From positions 310,001-374,000 of the forward strand of contig NZ_JACXAF010000003.1 of assembly GCF_014773395.1 (NCBI RefSeq): a DNA stretch of 64,000 bases, read 5' to 3'. A program made the position numbers and the translations under genes. The stretch is from Neiella litorisoli (GTDB taxonomy: Bacteria; Pseudomonadota; Gammaproteobacteria; Enterobacterales; Neiellaceae). Below, in pieces: positions 8,994 through 17,435 of the stretch (position 1 is the stretch's first letter; each line of letters begins with the position of its first letter). A model generated the notes under the pieces. It searched no databases. It saw only the letters and a program-made list of their open reading frames with translations, and had not been told where the DNA came from.

Positions 8994-9668
8994 TTATTCG
9001 AAAACTTCTGCCACGGTTAGCTCATCAATGCATGACTTGATGGCGTGGCGCGTTGCTTTCGATGTCTGTTTGATAGCGGTGTACTCGTCAAGGCTAACAT
9101 CGCCGCTTTCATCCTTATCTAAACGGGTAAATGACTGTTCGGCTTTGGCGCTAGCTTTTGCTTGCACTTCGGCCAAATCTAGGTAGGAGTCACTATTGCT
9201 ATCGATGGCATCAAACTTTTGCTGAGGCGTCAGGTAGTTTTCTGGATCAGGCACGATGATGCTGTCATCACCCGATTCTACTTTTAACTCTTCGACGCAA
9301 AGGACAATGTCATCGATGATGTCAGAGTAATCTGCTGTTGCTCGAGGAGAAACCCATTCATCAAAGCTCAGCAAGCCATCTTCATCGGCATCGCTGTGGC
9401 TGAATTTTTTTTCGGCTTTTGCTGTGGCCTGTGCGGTTAATTCATCCAAAGTCAGGGTGCCACTTTCGTCGGTATCCAAACGGGCGAATGATTTTTCAGG
9501 ATTACCTTTTTTACCACCACGTTGCGCTGCTTTTTCGGCGCCGGCAGCTTTGTTGAATGAACGCTCCGCGGCACCGGCGGCTGCGGCATCATTAACCGAC
9601 AGGACTGATACCAAGACAACCGCAGCAGCGCTGGTGATAGATAGTGAATTTAAAAACAACTTCTTCAT
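8994..9668 (-). CDS. exported EF-hand calcium-binding protein
   Basis: 224-residue protein starting at the ATG at 9668, chosen because an AGGAG ribosome-binding site precedes it and a proper signal peptide follows (MKKLFLNSLSITSAAAVVLV, cleavage probably after NDAAAA). It carries four EF-hand loops: residues 65-76 (DTDESGTLTLDE), 93-104 (DADEDGLLSFDE), 156-167 (DSNSDSYLDLAE, with Ser in place of the usual Gly6) and 184-195 (DKDESGDVSLDE). They form two pairs with a linker containing a Cys (VLCVEELKV); a second Cys lies near the C-terminus, so a disulfide is possible. It is probably a periplasmic or secreted Ca2+-binding protein; its partner is unknown. Confidence 0.85.
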   Translation of the reverse strand: MKKLFLNSLSITSAAAVVLVSVLSVNDAAAAGAAERSFNKAAGAEKAAQRGGKKGNPEKSFARLDTDESGTLTLDELTAQATAKAEKKFSHSDADEDGLLSFDEWVSPRATADYSDIIDDIVLCVEELKVESGDDSIIVPDPENYLTPQQKFDAIDSNSDSYLDLAEVQAKASAKAEQSFTRLDKDESGDVSLDEYTAIKQTSKATRHAIKSCIDELTVAEVFE

Positions 9669-9693
9669 GCTCTTTCTCCTAAGGGCGAGTGTT

Positions 9694-9723
9694 ATACCAA
9701 TCCACTGGTTGGGGTATTGGTAT
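9694..9723. promoter_or_regulatory. inverted repeat upstream of the EF-hand gene
   Basis: Perfect 8-bp arms ATACCAAT (9694-9701) and ATTGGTAT (9716-9723) separated by 14 bp, 26 bp upstream of the start codon on the transcribed side. The spacer itself contains CCACTGG/TTGG complementarity. It could be an operator, a 5'-UTR hairpin or a dispersed palindrome; ATACCAAT-type palindromes are, from memory, frequent in Alteromonadales genomes. Confidence 0.4.
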
Positions 9724-9825
9724 CCGTATTCACATAGCAAAACGCCCCAACTCGGGTTTGGTTGACAAGGTTGTTAAAAAATTTTTAAAAAAATGAGAGA
9801 GGTAAAGAAGGGAGGCAAAACGCAG

Positions 9826-9852
9826 AAAACCGAGGCGCACAGGCCCCGGCTT
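9826..9852 (-). terminator. possible terminator of the Ni-SOD gene
   Basis: On the minus strand AGCCGGGG pairs with CCTCGGTT (8 bp with two G-T wobbles) around an 8-nt loop, followed by TTTT and, after a few bases, a second T run. It lies 13 bp beyond the stop codon of sodN. Confidence 0.5.
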
Positions 9853-9864
9853 AGGCTGCGTCAT

Positions 9865-10317
9865 TTAATGACTATGTTCGGGGTAGTAATCAGCGAGTGC
9901 TTTAACCGACTTTTCGAGTTCATCAACGTATTTGATATCGGCATTCTGTTTGACTTTCATGGCGTTGACGATGACTGCGTGATGACGCGCTAAGCGCTCG
10001 TTGTAATCCTTTTGCTTGGTTTTAACGCGTTGCGTCAGGAAGTAGCCACTGATGGTGGTGATGATATGTTGCGCATGTTGCTCTTTGTTCATCACCCAGC
10101 GAACCAATTGATTGGCAGATTGCGGATCTGATTTGCCGCTGAGATTTTGGATTTGGCTAATCGCTTTGCGTGCTGTGGCAACGTCCTGCAGCATTTCCTG
10201 AACTTTAGCGTGATCATCGTAAATGCCGCATGGGATTTGGCAATGAGAATAGGCGAGGGGGTTAATCAGCCAAAATAGGCCGGCAATCATTAACCAGGGC
10301 TTGAGTAACTTGTTCAT
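9865..10317 (-). CDS. sodN: exported nickel superoxide dismutase
   Basis: 150-residue precursor of Ni-containing superoxide dismutase, which disproportionates superoxide to O2 and H2O2. The ATG at 10317 is chosen over upstream in-frame starts because a Sec-type signal peptide follows at once (MNKLLKPWLMIAGLFWLINP, then LAYS) and a GGAG element precedes it. Directly after AYS comes the nickel hook His25-Cys26-x-x-Pro-Cys30-Gly-x-Tyr (HCQIPCGIY), the diagnostic Ni-SOD motif. Cleavage after Ser24 would free His25 as residue 1, as nickel ligation by the N-terminal amine and imidazole requires. The mature part is about 126 residues and helical, as expected for the four-helix Ni-SOD bundle. No sodX-type maturation protease gene is adjacent. 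Confidence 0.9.
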   Translation of the reverse strand: MNKLLKPWLMIAGLFWLINPLAYSHCQIPCGIYDDHAKVQEMLQDVATARKAISQIQNLSGKSDPQSANQLVRWVMNKEQHAQHIITTISGYFLTQRVKTKQKDYNERLARHHAVIVNAMKVKQNADIKYVDELEKSVKALADYYPEHSH

Positions 10318-10409
10318 TGGTTTTATCTCCGTATAAATGAGCTGAACCGAGCTGACTCGGCGCGTCGTCAGAACCAATGGTTATAGATAACAATTGTCAT
10401 TCTCGCCAC

Positions 10410-10434
10410 AAAAAAGCCCGGCGCTAGGCCGGGC
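10410..10434 (-). terminator. intrinsic terminator of the pullulanase gene
   Basis: Perfect 7-bp GC-rich stem (GCCCGGC at 10416-10422, GCCGGGC at 10428-10434) with a 5-nt loop. On the minus strand six T residues follow (10410-10415). It lies between the pullulanase stop and the Ni-SOD promoter region. Confidence 0.85.
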
Positions 10435-10466
10435 AAAAATGAAACAACACTCAGAGAAAGCAACGT

Positions 10467-13400
10467 TTATTGGGTTACAGTGAGTGTTAAATTGACGGCG
10501 TCAAATACCAAGGTATAAGTACCGTCAGTTGGCGCATCAAAGCTCAAGTCACCTTTGTTATATTCCAGGGGTATTTCGGTATCGAGTGCAACCACACCGC
10601 CGTCTTGGCCGAAGTTAATGTCGCCCCAGCTGTCGTCGGCAATTTTAAAGTTGACGCCGCCAGCGCTCAGCGCTGCATTAAGCTCATAGATACCGCCACC
10701 GACATAGGTGAATTGATAGTCTTCCAGGGCCGCCCAGCCTGGGTCAAAGCTGCCGCGCAGGTAGACGCCGGTGTCACCGAACGTTGGTGTATCTTCGCTG
10801 GCGCTAACAGTCACCACCAATTGATCGGTGTTGTTGGCATCGACGTCAAATTTGTAGATACCAGCGGTTTCGATTGTCACTGAGATATTGCCGCCGGCGT
10901 CTGACAGCGCCAGAGAATCAGCGCCTTCAGTGATGCCGCCAAAGCCGTAATTGACATCAGCCCAGTCCGCATCGGCAAATTTGAACTCATAGCTGCCAGC
11001 ATCCAAGGAGATGTTGGTTGAGTACACACCTTCGCCAACAAACAAGGTTTCGTTGGCAGTGCCCCAATCGTTCATGCTACCGCGAATGTAGACCTTGGTG
11101 TCGCCAAACGGAGCGATGTTATTCATGTCTTTGGCTGACACTGGAATACCCGCGCCTTGGGCGCCGTCTTGCGGCACAACGATGACGATGGTGCTAAAGG
11201 CTGGCACATCGACGCTACCTGATGATACTTCAACGGCTGCAATCGCTGCGTCGACCGAGTTTTGTTGCACTGGGTGCAGCTCAGCGTTGGCAGGTACCGC
11301 AACTGAATGGCTGTCGGCATCCATGTTGTAGATCACCATGATCGCATCGTAGTTGCTGTCCAGATCAGCGCCAGCATTTACGCCGTCGTCGATTGACTGC
11401 ACGATCAGACCCGGAGTTTGCTCAGTGCCGGTGTTGTGATAATCAACACGTTTCATCACAACGCTAGCTTCACCTAAACCAAACAGTGGTGAACTGCTGC
11501 GGATCTTGAGGTACTCCATGAACATGTCACGGCTGTGCTCAAGCTCTGCAGCGCCGGTTTCAATGCTGGTATCGGCAATGATTTCGCCAATTAACTCGTA
11601 GTTGCTACCGTCTTTGTCATCACGAGGCAGACCCTTGTTCCAGTTGTTATCAACGGCACTGAAGTCCACTTTGTTGTACCAGTCACCTGAGTCATAGCTA
11701 TCACGCTCCATTGATTTAGAGCGCAACAATTCGACACCCATGTGCATAAATGGAATGCTCTGACCCAACAGCGGGAAACTGTACGTCAGCACTTGCATGC
11801 GGGCACGATCCATGGCACTTAAGCCGGCTGGCAATTTGTACTGGTTGTTATCCCACAGGGTTTGGTTGTCGTGCTTAGAAACATAAGTTTGTGTTTCATA
11901 AGTTGCCGCGGCATAACCCGATTCTTGACCGTTGTAATCAACGTCTTTACCACGTTTGGTGTCACCATTGCGGTCAATCAGAATGAAGTCAGCTAAGTTA
12001 CCGGTCAGCTCAACGCGAACAATATCCGCCTGTTTAAGCCAGTTGGTTAACTCGTCCTGACTGCCACTGTTGTTTTCATTTGGCAGGGTGTAAAGGCCAT
12101 TACCTAGCCCCTGATTGGTGCGAATAGCATCGCCGCCATCAAACGGTCCGCCGCCACGAATTGCGTCACGGCCACGGTCTGAGAAGGTACCAATGCCAGT
12201 GCCGTACATGTTGTGTTGACGAGCCTGAACGAAGCGCGCATCGTTCACAACTTCACCAAAGTTCCAACCTTCGCCGTAGAAGTACACGTTTTCGTTAATT
12301 TCGCGAGCGGCAGCCAGTGAATCGATCATGGCTTGTTTTGGCTGGTGACCCATCAAGTCGAAACGGTAAGCATCAACTTTGTAATGCTCGGTCCAAATCA
12401 GAATGGTATCGGTCATCAATTTGGCCATCATCGCATGTTCGGTTGCGGTGTTGTCACAGCATGTTGATTTAGTGACTGCACCACTGAGCTCATCAAGACG
12501 ATGGTAGTAACCCGGTACCACTTTATCGAGCACCGACTTGTCGCCAACACCAGAGGCGTTGGTGTGGTTGTAGACTAAGTCCATCACCACATTGAGGCCA
12601 TTTTCATGCAGGGTCTGAACCATTTCACGGAACTCGACGATTCGAGTGGTGCCATCGGCATTGGTCGAATAAGTTCCTTCCGGTACGCCAAAGTGCAGTG
12701 GATCGTAACCCCAGTTGAAGCCATCCAAATCGCGAATGTCATCGATAATGGTTTCGGCACACTGAGTGGCAGGATCACATTGCTCTAGCAAGCTCAGTAG
12801 CGTTGCGCCGGCATCTTCACCGCAAACGCTTGCGGTTGAACGAATGGCACACAGCTCACCGACGGTATTGGTGATTTCAATGCGCTGTGTTGGGTCTTCA
12901 TTGGTGGTTGCAAAGTCAGCCGCTGGCAGCAAGTGGAAGTGAGTCAAGCCCGCTTCTTGCAATGCCAGAACATGCTTCATCGCTTCGGATTCAGTTTCGG
13001 TGAATGCCTTGTAGGTGCCACGATATGCTTCGGTGGTGGTTGGATCACTGATACTAAAGTCACGGATGTGGCTTTCATAGATGACGATGTTTTTCGGCTC
13101 GGTGACTGGTACAACATGGTCATCCCAACCGGCAGGCTTGAGTGCCGCACTGTCGAGATCAACAACCTGCGAGTAAACCGAGTTCATCGACAAGCTGATT
13201 GAGTATGGGTCTGTGGTGACCAGCGATTCGTTACGACCGGTTGCAGGATGATAAACCGCCACCCGGTATTGGTAATAAGTCCCTTCAGCTAGGCTGGTTG
13301 AGGCAGACCAGATCCCCGTTGCTGGATCTTCGGTCATGGCAATCGGCGATTCGGCCAATTGCACCTTGGTATTGGCGTCAAATGCTAGCAACTCAACCTG

Positions 13401-14333
13401 AGTCGCGGTTGGCGCCCAAACGCTGAAGTCAGTGCTGCTACCGACCACAGAAACACCCAAGTCGGCTTCATCGGCGTCGTTATCGCCTGCGGTGTACAGT
13501 GCATCTAGCGCCAATGGGATCTGGACGTTGGTGGCCGCCACGACTTGCTCATCGTTATTCATGGCAACGGCTACCAGCTGAGTCTTCAGCGCGGCTTTTA
13601 ACTCATCAGCTGATGCTTCGTGGGTGAACGCACCAAAGCCAGACAAGTGCGGTGGCGCGTTGTCAGTCGCTGACGCAGAACTCAGATCGATGGTGATATA
13701 GTCACCAGCAAGTGAGCCGTCTGCATTTAACGCAATGTTGGCAGCAGCAGAGCTAAGTAGCATGATGCTGGTGGCTGAATCTGGCACATTCCAACGAACC
13801 GATTCGGCATTGGTCAAATGGGCTGCGGCACCTTCAATGGCCACAGGTGGCGTTTCGATCGCATCGTAAAAGACAGTTGATACATCTTTAAAGGTAAAGG
13901 CGTAATCATCGGCTTTAGCAATTTCTAGCAGGCCATCGGCACTACCCATGCCTTTTTCATCGCCTTTGTGAATGATGAAGTTGGCACACTCGGCATCGGG
14001 ATTGATATCGAGAATCCAGTAAACACCATAGGTGTCACTTTCATCTTCAAATGGGTAAGGATCGGCCCAGTTTTCAAAGTGTTCGCCTGCGCGATCGATC
14101 ATTGCTTGGCTGTAGCCTTCAGGGCAACTACCGCCATTCCAGATGTGCAGACCCCAGTCTTCATATGAGGCACTTGAATCTTGCAGATTGAAGTAAAGAG
14201 CAACCTGGTTTTCGCCAACTTCCACCAGTTCGCCAGAAGGAGAGTTTGAGTTGTTGCTGCTGCCGCCACAACCGCTTAACGCGGCCGCTACGAGAGCAGT
14301 ACCCACCACCCCTCGATTGAGGATGTAATTCAT
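10467..14333 (-). CDS. lipoprotein pullulanase-type alpha-1,6-glucosidase (GH13)
   Basis: 1288-residue secreted debranching enzyme for pullulan, glycogen or starch. Residues 1-22 form a lipoprotein signal with lipobox LSGC (Cys22) followed by a Gly/Ser/Asn linker, so it should be anchored in an outer membrane or surface layer. Next come a pullulanase-associated (PUD/CBM41-like) domain (about 40-150), a CBM48-like domain (about 290-390) and the GH13 barrel. Region I is VVMDLVYNH, region II has nucleophile Asp659 (YRFDLMGH), region III has acid/base Glu688 (YGEGWNFGE) and region IV has Asp822 (SKHDNQ). The C-terminus bears two related beta-sandwich modules of about 90 residues, each with VYxRGSxxxW and FKxAD motifs, probably glucan-binding. 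Its promoter region diverges from the S46 peptidase gene. Confidence 0.92.
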   Translation of the reverse strand: MNYILNRGVVGTALVAAALSGCGGSSNNSNSPSGELVEVGENQVALYFNLQDSSASYEDWGLHIWNGGSCPEGYSQAMIDRAGEHFENWADPYPFEDESDTYGVYWILDINPDAECANFIIHKGDEKGMGSADGLLEIAKADDYAFTFKDVSTVFYDAIETPPVAIEGAAAHLTNAESVRWNVPDSATSIMLLSSAAANIALNADGSLAGDYITIDLSSASATDNAPPHLSGFGAFTHEASADELKAALKTQLVAVAMNNDEQVVAATNVQIPLALDALYTAGDNDADEADLGVSVVGSSTDFSVWAPTATQVELLAFDANTKVQLAESPIAMTEDPATGIWSASTSLAEGTYYQYRVAVYHPATGRNESLVTTDPYSISLSMNSVYSQVVDLDSAALKPAGWDDHVVPVTEPKNIVIYESHIRDFSISDPTTTEAYRGTYKAFTETESEAMKHVLALQEAGLTHFHLLPAADFATTNEDPTQRIEITNTVGELCAIRSTASVCGEDAGATLLSLLEQCDPATQCAETIIDDIRDLDGFNWGYDPLHFGVPEGTYSTNADGTTRIVEFREMVQTLHENGLNVVMDLVYNHTNASGVGDKSVLDKVVPGYYHRLDELSGAVTKSTCCDNTATEHAMMAKLMTDTILIWTEHYKVDAYRFDLMGHQPKQAMIDSLAAAREINENVYFYGEGWNFGEVVNDARFVQARQHNMYGTGIGTFSDRGRDAIRGGGPFDGGDAIRTNQGLGNGLYTLPNENNSGSQDELTNWLKQADIVRVELTGNLADFILIDRNGDTKRGKDVDYNGQESGYAAATYETQTYVSKHDNQTLWDNNQYKLPAGLSAMDRARMQVLTYSFPLLGQSIPFMHMGVELLRSKSMERDSYDSGDWYNKVDFSAVDNNWNKGLPRDDKDGSNYELIGEIIADTSIETGAAELEHSRDMFMEYLKIRSSSPLFGLGEASVVMKRVDYHNTGTEQTPGLIVQSIDDGVNAGADLDSNYDAIMVIYNMDADSHSVAVPANAELHPVQQNSVDAAIAAVEVSSGSVDVPAFSTIVIVVPQDGAQGAGIPVSAKDMNNIAPFGDTKVYIRGSMNDWGTANETLFVGEGVYSTNISLDAGSYEFKFADADWADVNYGFGGITEGADSLALSDAGGNISVTIETAGIYKFDVDANNTDQLVVTVSASEDTPTFGDTGVYLRGSFDPGWAALEDYQFTYVGGGIYELNAALSAGGVNFKIADDSWGDINFGQDGGVVALDTEIPLEYNKGDLSFDAPTDGTYTLVFDAVNLTLTVTQ

Positions 14334-14806
14334 GTTACCTAGCCTTTTTCAAGTCAATTTGATTGATACCAACGCACCATTGATTTGCTGATGAGCTTTT
14401 TAGCTTCTGTTTAGCAAATGCGGATTTTGGTTAATTGGTACTAGCCTTTGGTCACTTCTTTGGTGACTCTAAAATCGCAAATTAGAGTAGAAGCGATGGC
14501 GTGATCGAAATGTGATCTGCCGCGTATGTGGCGATTTTGCTGCGAACTGGTGCAACCGGTTTCCCGCTAAAGGTGAGTGGTTGATCACACAAATGGTCTG
14601 TATAACAATTAGTTAGACAGGTGAATTATTGCCTCATTTGGCACCGATTTAGCGCCACCTCGACCACCTGTGAAACAAAACTTTTACGGCCTCGCCACGA
14701 CAAACTTGACCGCAGCGGTCACCTTGCTGACTAAGCTATGGTTAAATATCGGCGCTAATTTTGGCTCGTGGCTTTGGCCACAGCGAATTAACCAGTCAGG
14801 ACTTCC
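14334..14806. promoter_or_regulatory. 473-bp divergent intergenic region (pullulanase / S46 peptidase)
   Basis: No gene is evident. The region must carry the promoters for the minus-strand pullulanase and the plus-strand peptidase. A short inverted repeat GTCAC-N7-GTGAC lies at 14451-14467. I could not find a convincing CRP, MalT or LacI-family operator, nor a clear -35/-10 pair. Confidence 0.5.
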
Positions 14807-17038
14807 ATGAAAACAAAACTAACAATAGTCGCAGCAATGGCGTTAAGTGCCGCTGCTAGTGCTGATGAAGGCCAATGGCAACCGCATCAGCTAACCCAAC
14901 TTCAACACGAATTTGACCGTGTTGGCATTGAATTACCCGCATCACAGGTCGCCGATTTAAATCAGTATCCGCTTAATGCGGTGGTTGGCTTGGGTTACTG
15001 CTCGGCATCATTTGTCTCACCAAAGGGCTTGGTGGTGACCAATCATCACTGTGCTTATGGCGCTATTCAAAACAACAGTACGCCTGAAAACAATCTGATT
15101 GAGAAGGGCTTTCTTGCCGGCTCCATGGCAGGGGAGCTGCCTGCGGGTCCACAAGAGCGATTGTATGTCACCGAATCGGTCGAAGATGTGACCGCCGAGG
15201 TGACTGGAACGCTCGCAGATGATCTTCATGGTAAAGCGCGTTATGACGCCATTGCTGCCAATCGCAAGGCGCTGATCAGCGAATGCGAAACAGATCCCAA
15301 CTATCGCTGCTCGGTACGGGCTTTTCACCATGGCTTGGAATACTTTTTGATCAAGCAGTTGATGATTAAAGACGTCCGTTTGGTCTATGCGCCAGCCGAA
15401 GCCCTTGGCAATTTTGGTGGCGACATTGATAACTTTGAATATCCGCGCCATACCGCTGATTTCACTTTTGTTCGTGGTTATGTCGGTAAAGATGGCAAAC
15501 CAGCTGAATACAGCGAAGACAATGTGCCGTATCAGCCCAAGTCCTTCCTCAAGGTCAACACCAGCGGCGTCAAGCTGGGTGATGGCGTGTTGGTGGCTGG
15601 CTACCCCGGCCGTACCAGCCGTTACAAACTGGCGGATGAAGTGAATTATTCCGCCAATTGGTATTATCCGACATTGCTTGACACCTATTACATGACCCTT
15701 GACACCATTGCTGAGGCAACGCAAGGCCGAGAGGCTGCAGAGGTCAAATATGCCTCGCGGGTGAAGAGCATCAACAATCGCCTGAAAAAATTGCTGGGCC
15801 TGCAAGATGGCTTTAAAGCCACAGATATTGAAGGCATTAAACGAGCGCAAGAGCAGCAGTACCTGAGCTGGTTTGGTGAAGATGCTTCTCGCCAGTCATT
15901 CACCGTGGCGCATCAACAGTTACAAACTTTGCTCAGCGATGCCCATGCGCAACAACAACGCCAGTTCTACTACAACTACGCGATTAATTCTGATTTGCTC
16001 AATGCCGCGATCCGTTTGTATCGCTTAGCTAAAGAGAGCGAAAAGGCTAATGCTGACCGTGAGATGGGTTATCAGGAGCGCGATTTGCCAATGTTTAAAG
16101 CGCGCTTACAACGCTTGCAAACCAAGTTTGATCCAGCCGTTGACCAAGCATTGTGGGTGAGCTATTTGGCCGCTTATTTAGACCAAGATCAATCACGCCA
16201 GATTGCTGACTTGAACAGCGCGTTGGGCTTAAAAAGCACAATGAGCCGCTCAGATTTGGAAGCGCTGGTAGCTGCTATTTATGGCAAAACCGAATTGGCC
16301 AATGCCGAGGCTCGGGTTGCTTGGATTGGTAAGTCGGTAGCCGAGTTTGAGCAATCGGCGGATCCGCTTATTGCCCTAGCGGTGGCACTTTACGATGCCA
16401 ATATGACAGTTGAAGCTGAGCAAAAAGAAATGGCAGGTCGCTTAGCGGAAGTGCGGCCGCAATATATGGCTGCGGTCATCGCATTCAACAATGCGCAGGG
16501 CAAGCCAGTGTATCCGGATGCGAACTCAACCCTGCGAGTCAGCTATGCCCAGGTTGATGGTTACCCGGCTGCCGATGGTATTTATAAAACGCCATTTACA
16601 TCGCTACGTGGTTTAGTTGCGAAGCATACCGGTGAAAAGCCGTTTATCGCCACGGATAGCGTACTGATGGCACATCAGAATAAGGCTTATGGTGATTACT
16701 ATCGCGGCGATCTTGGTGCGCCAGCGGTGACCTGTGGTTTGTTTAGCTTTGGCTGCGAGGCACAAGCGGCACGCCCACTTGAAGTCAATTCGGTGCCGGT
16801 TAACTTCCTTAGCAGCGCCGACACGACTGGCGGTAACTCAGGATCTCCGGTGATGAATGGCAAGGGCGAGTTGGTTGGTTTGAATTTCGATTCAACGTAC
16901 GAGTCGATCACCAAGGATTGGTACTTTAATGGCAAGATCACCCGAGCGATTCACGTCGATATTCGTTATGTGTTGTGGCTGATGACCGAAGTCGATAATG
17001 CCGATTATCTATTGGATGAAATGACCCTCGTCCAGTAG
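14807..17038 (+). CDS. S46 family dipeptidyl-peptidase (DPP11-like)
   Basis: 743-residue chymotrypsin-fold serine exopeptidase that releases dipeptides from the N-terminus of oligopeptides in the periplasm. A signal peptide covers about residues 1-19 (ending AAASA). The His of the triad lies in TNHHC (His80/His81), the Asp in GGDIDN (Asp206/Asp208), and the nucleophile is Ser678 in GGNSGSPV. Eighteen residues later, at the position that in Porphyromonas enzymes (Ser655/position 673) separates DPP7 (Gly) from the Asp/Glu-specific DPP11 (Arg or Ser), this protein has Ser696 (GLNFDS). That favours DPP11-type cleavage after acidic P1 residues; the specificity is inference. It is a single-gene unit followed by a strong terminator. 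Confidence 0.92.
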   Translation: MKTKLTIVAAMALSAAASADEGQWQPHQLTQLQHEFDRVGIELPASQVADLNQYPLNAVVGLGYCSASFVSPKGLVVTNHHCAYGAIQNNSTPENNLIEKGFLAGSMAGELPAGPQERLYVTESVEDVTAEVTGTLADDLHGKARYDAIAANRKALISECETDPNYRCSVRAFHHGLEYFLIKQLMIKDVRLVYAPAEALGNFGGDIDNFEYPRHTADFTFVRGYVGKDGKPAEYSEDNVPYQPKSFLKVNTSGVKLGDGVLVAGYPGRTSRYKLADEVNYSANWYYPTLLDTYYMTLDTIAEATQGREAAEVKYASRVKSINNRLKKLLGLQDGFKATDIEGIKRAQEQQYLSWFGEDASRQSFTVAHQQLQTLLSDAHAQQQRQFYYNYAINSDLLNAAIRLYRLAKESEKANADREMGYQERDLPMFKARLQRLQTKFDPAVDQALWVSYLAAYLDQDQSRQIADLNSALGLKSTMSRSDLEALVAAIYGKTELANAEARVAWIGKSVAEFEQSADPLIALAVALYDANMTVEAEQKEMAGRLAEVRPQYMAAVIAFNNAQGKPVYPDANSTLRVSYAQVDGYPAADGIYKTPFTSLRGLVAKHTGEKPFIATDSVLMAHQNKAYGDYYRGDLGAPAVTCGLFSFGCEAQAARPLEVNSVPVNFLSSADTTGGNSGSPVMNGKGELVGLNFDSTYESITKDWYFNGKITRAIHVDIRYVLWLMTEVDNADYLLDEMTLVQ

Positions 17039-17060
17039 CGCACGACTGCTTGTTATCGTC

Positions 17061-17096
17061 AAAAGCCGCATTAAGGTTACTTAATGCGGCTTTTTT
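17061..17096. terminator. bidirectional intrinsic terminator
   Basis: AAAAGCCGCATTAA pairs with TTAATGCGGCTTTT around a short loop GGTTAC, with six T residues after the stem on the plus strand and A residues before it. It serves the S46 peptidase gene on the plus strand and can serve the small membrane-protein gene on the minus strand. Confidence 0.9.
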
Positions 17097-17109
17097 AATC
17101 TCGATTGTT

Positions 17110-17304
17110 TTAAGCACCGCTTTTGTATTTAGCGAACAGTTGTTCAATCCGCTCGAAAAGTGAATGGCCGGTAATCGCCGCATAAAACATGCCGCCAGCG
17201 CTTAGCAGGCCTAACAAACCCAGTGCTAAGTCCACCAGAGAGTTATCGCGAATGCCGATATAGAGCAAATAGGCCGCAAGGGCCAATAGAGCTAAAGGGA
17301 TCAT
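17110..17304 (-). CDS. small two-span membrane protein
   Basis: 64-residue protein. The ATG at 17304 is preceded by a strong GGAGG site 7 bp away, so I prefer it to the longer upstream reading. Two hydrophobic helices (LALLALAAYLLYIGI, about residues 4-18, and LALGLLGLLSAGGMFYAAI, about 26-45) are joined by a short polar loop with Arg and Asp. They are followed by a basic amphipathic tail (FERIEQLFAKYKSGA). No family recognised. It is transcribed alone on the minus strand, convergent with the S46 peptidase and divergent from the ModF-like ATPase. Confidence 0.65.
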   Translation of the reverse strand: MIPLALLALAAYLLYIGIRDNSLVDLALGLLGLLSAGGMFYAAITGHSLFERIEQLFAKYKSGA

Positions 17305-17435
17305 TAATCTTCCTCCATGAAGTTGCGTTGCTTTTACAGCCCTTACTCGCTTGCTGATCTTGAGCTGCTGTTCAATGATAGTGCTGAACTGACCCAAGCA
17401 ACAAACTGAGACTATTTATTGACCCGTGTATTTGC

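Noticed and set aside
14572-14590. GGTGA...TCACAC as a CRP site upstream of the S46 peptidase
   Set aside because: GTGA and TCAC are 8 bp apart; CRP needs TGTGA-N6-TCACA spacing.
15017-15850. 277-codon open frame on the minus strand
   Set aside because: Entirely antisense to the S46 peptidase gene, no ribosome-binding site and no recognisable protein; a shadow of biased codon use.
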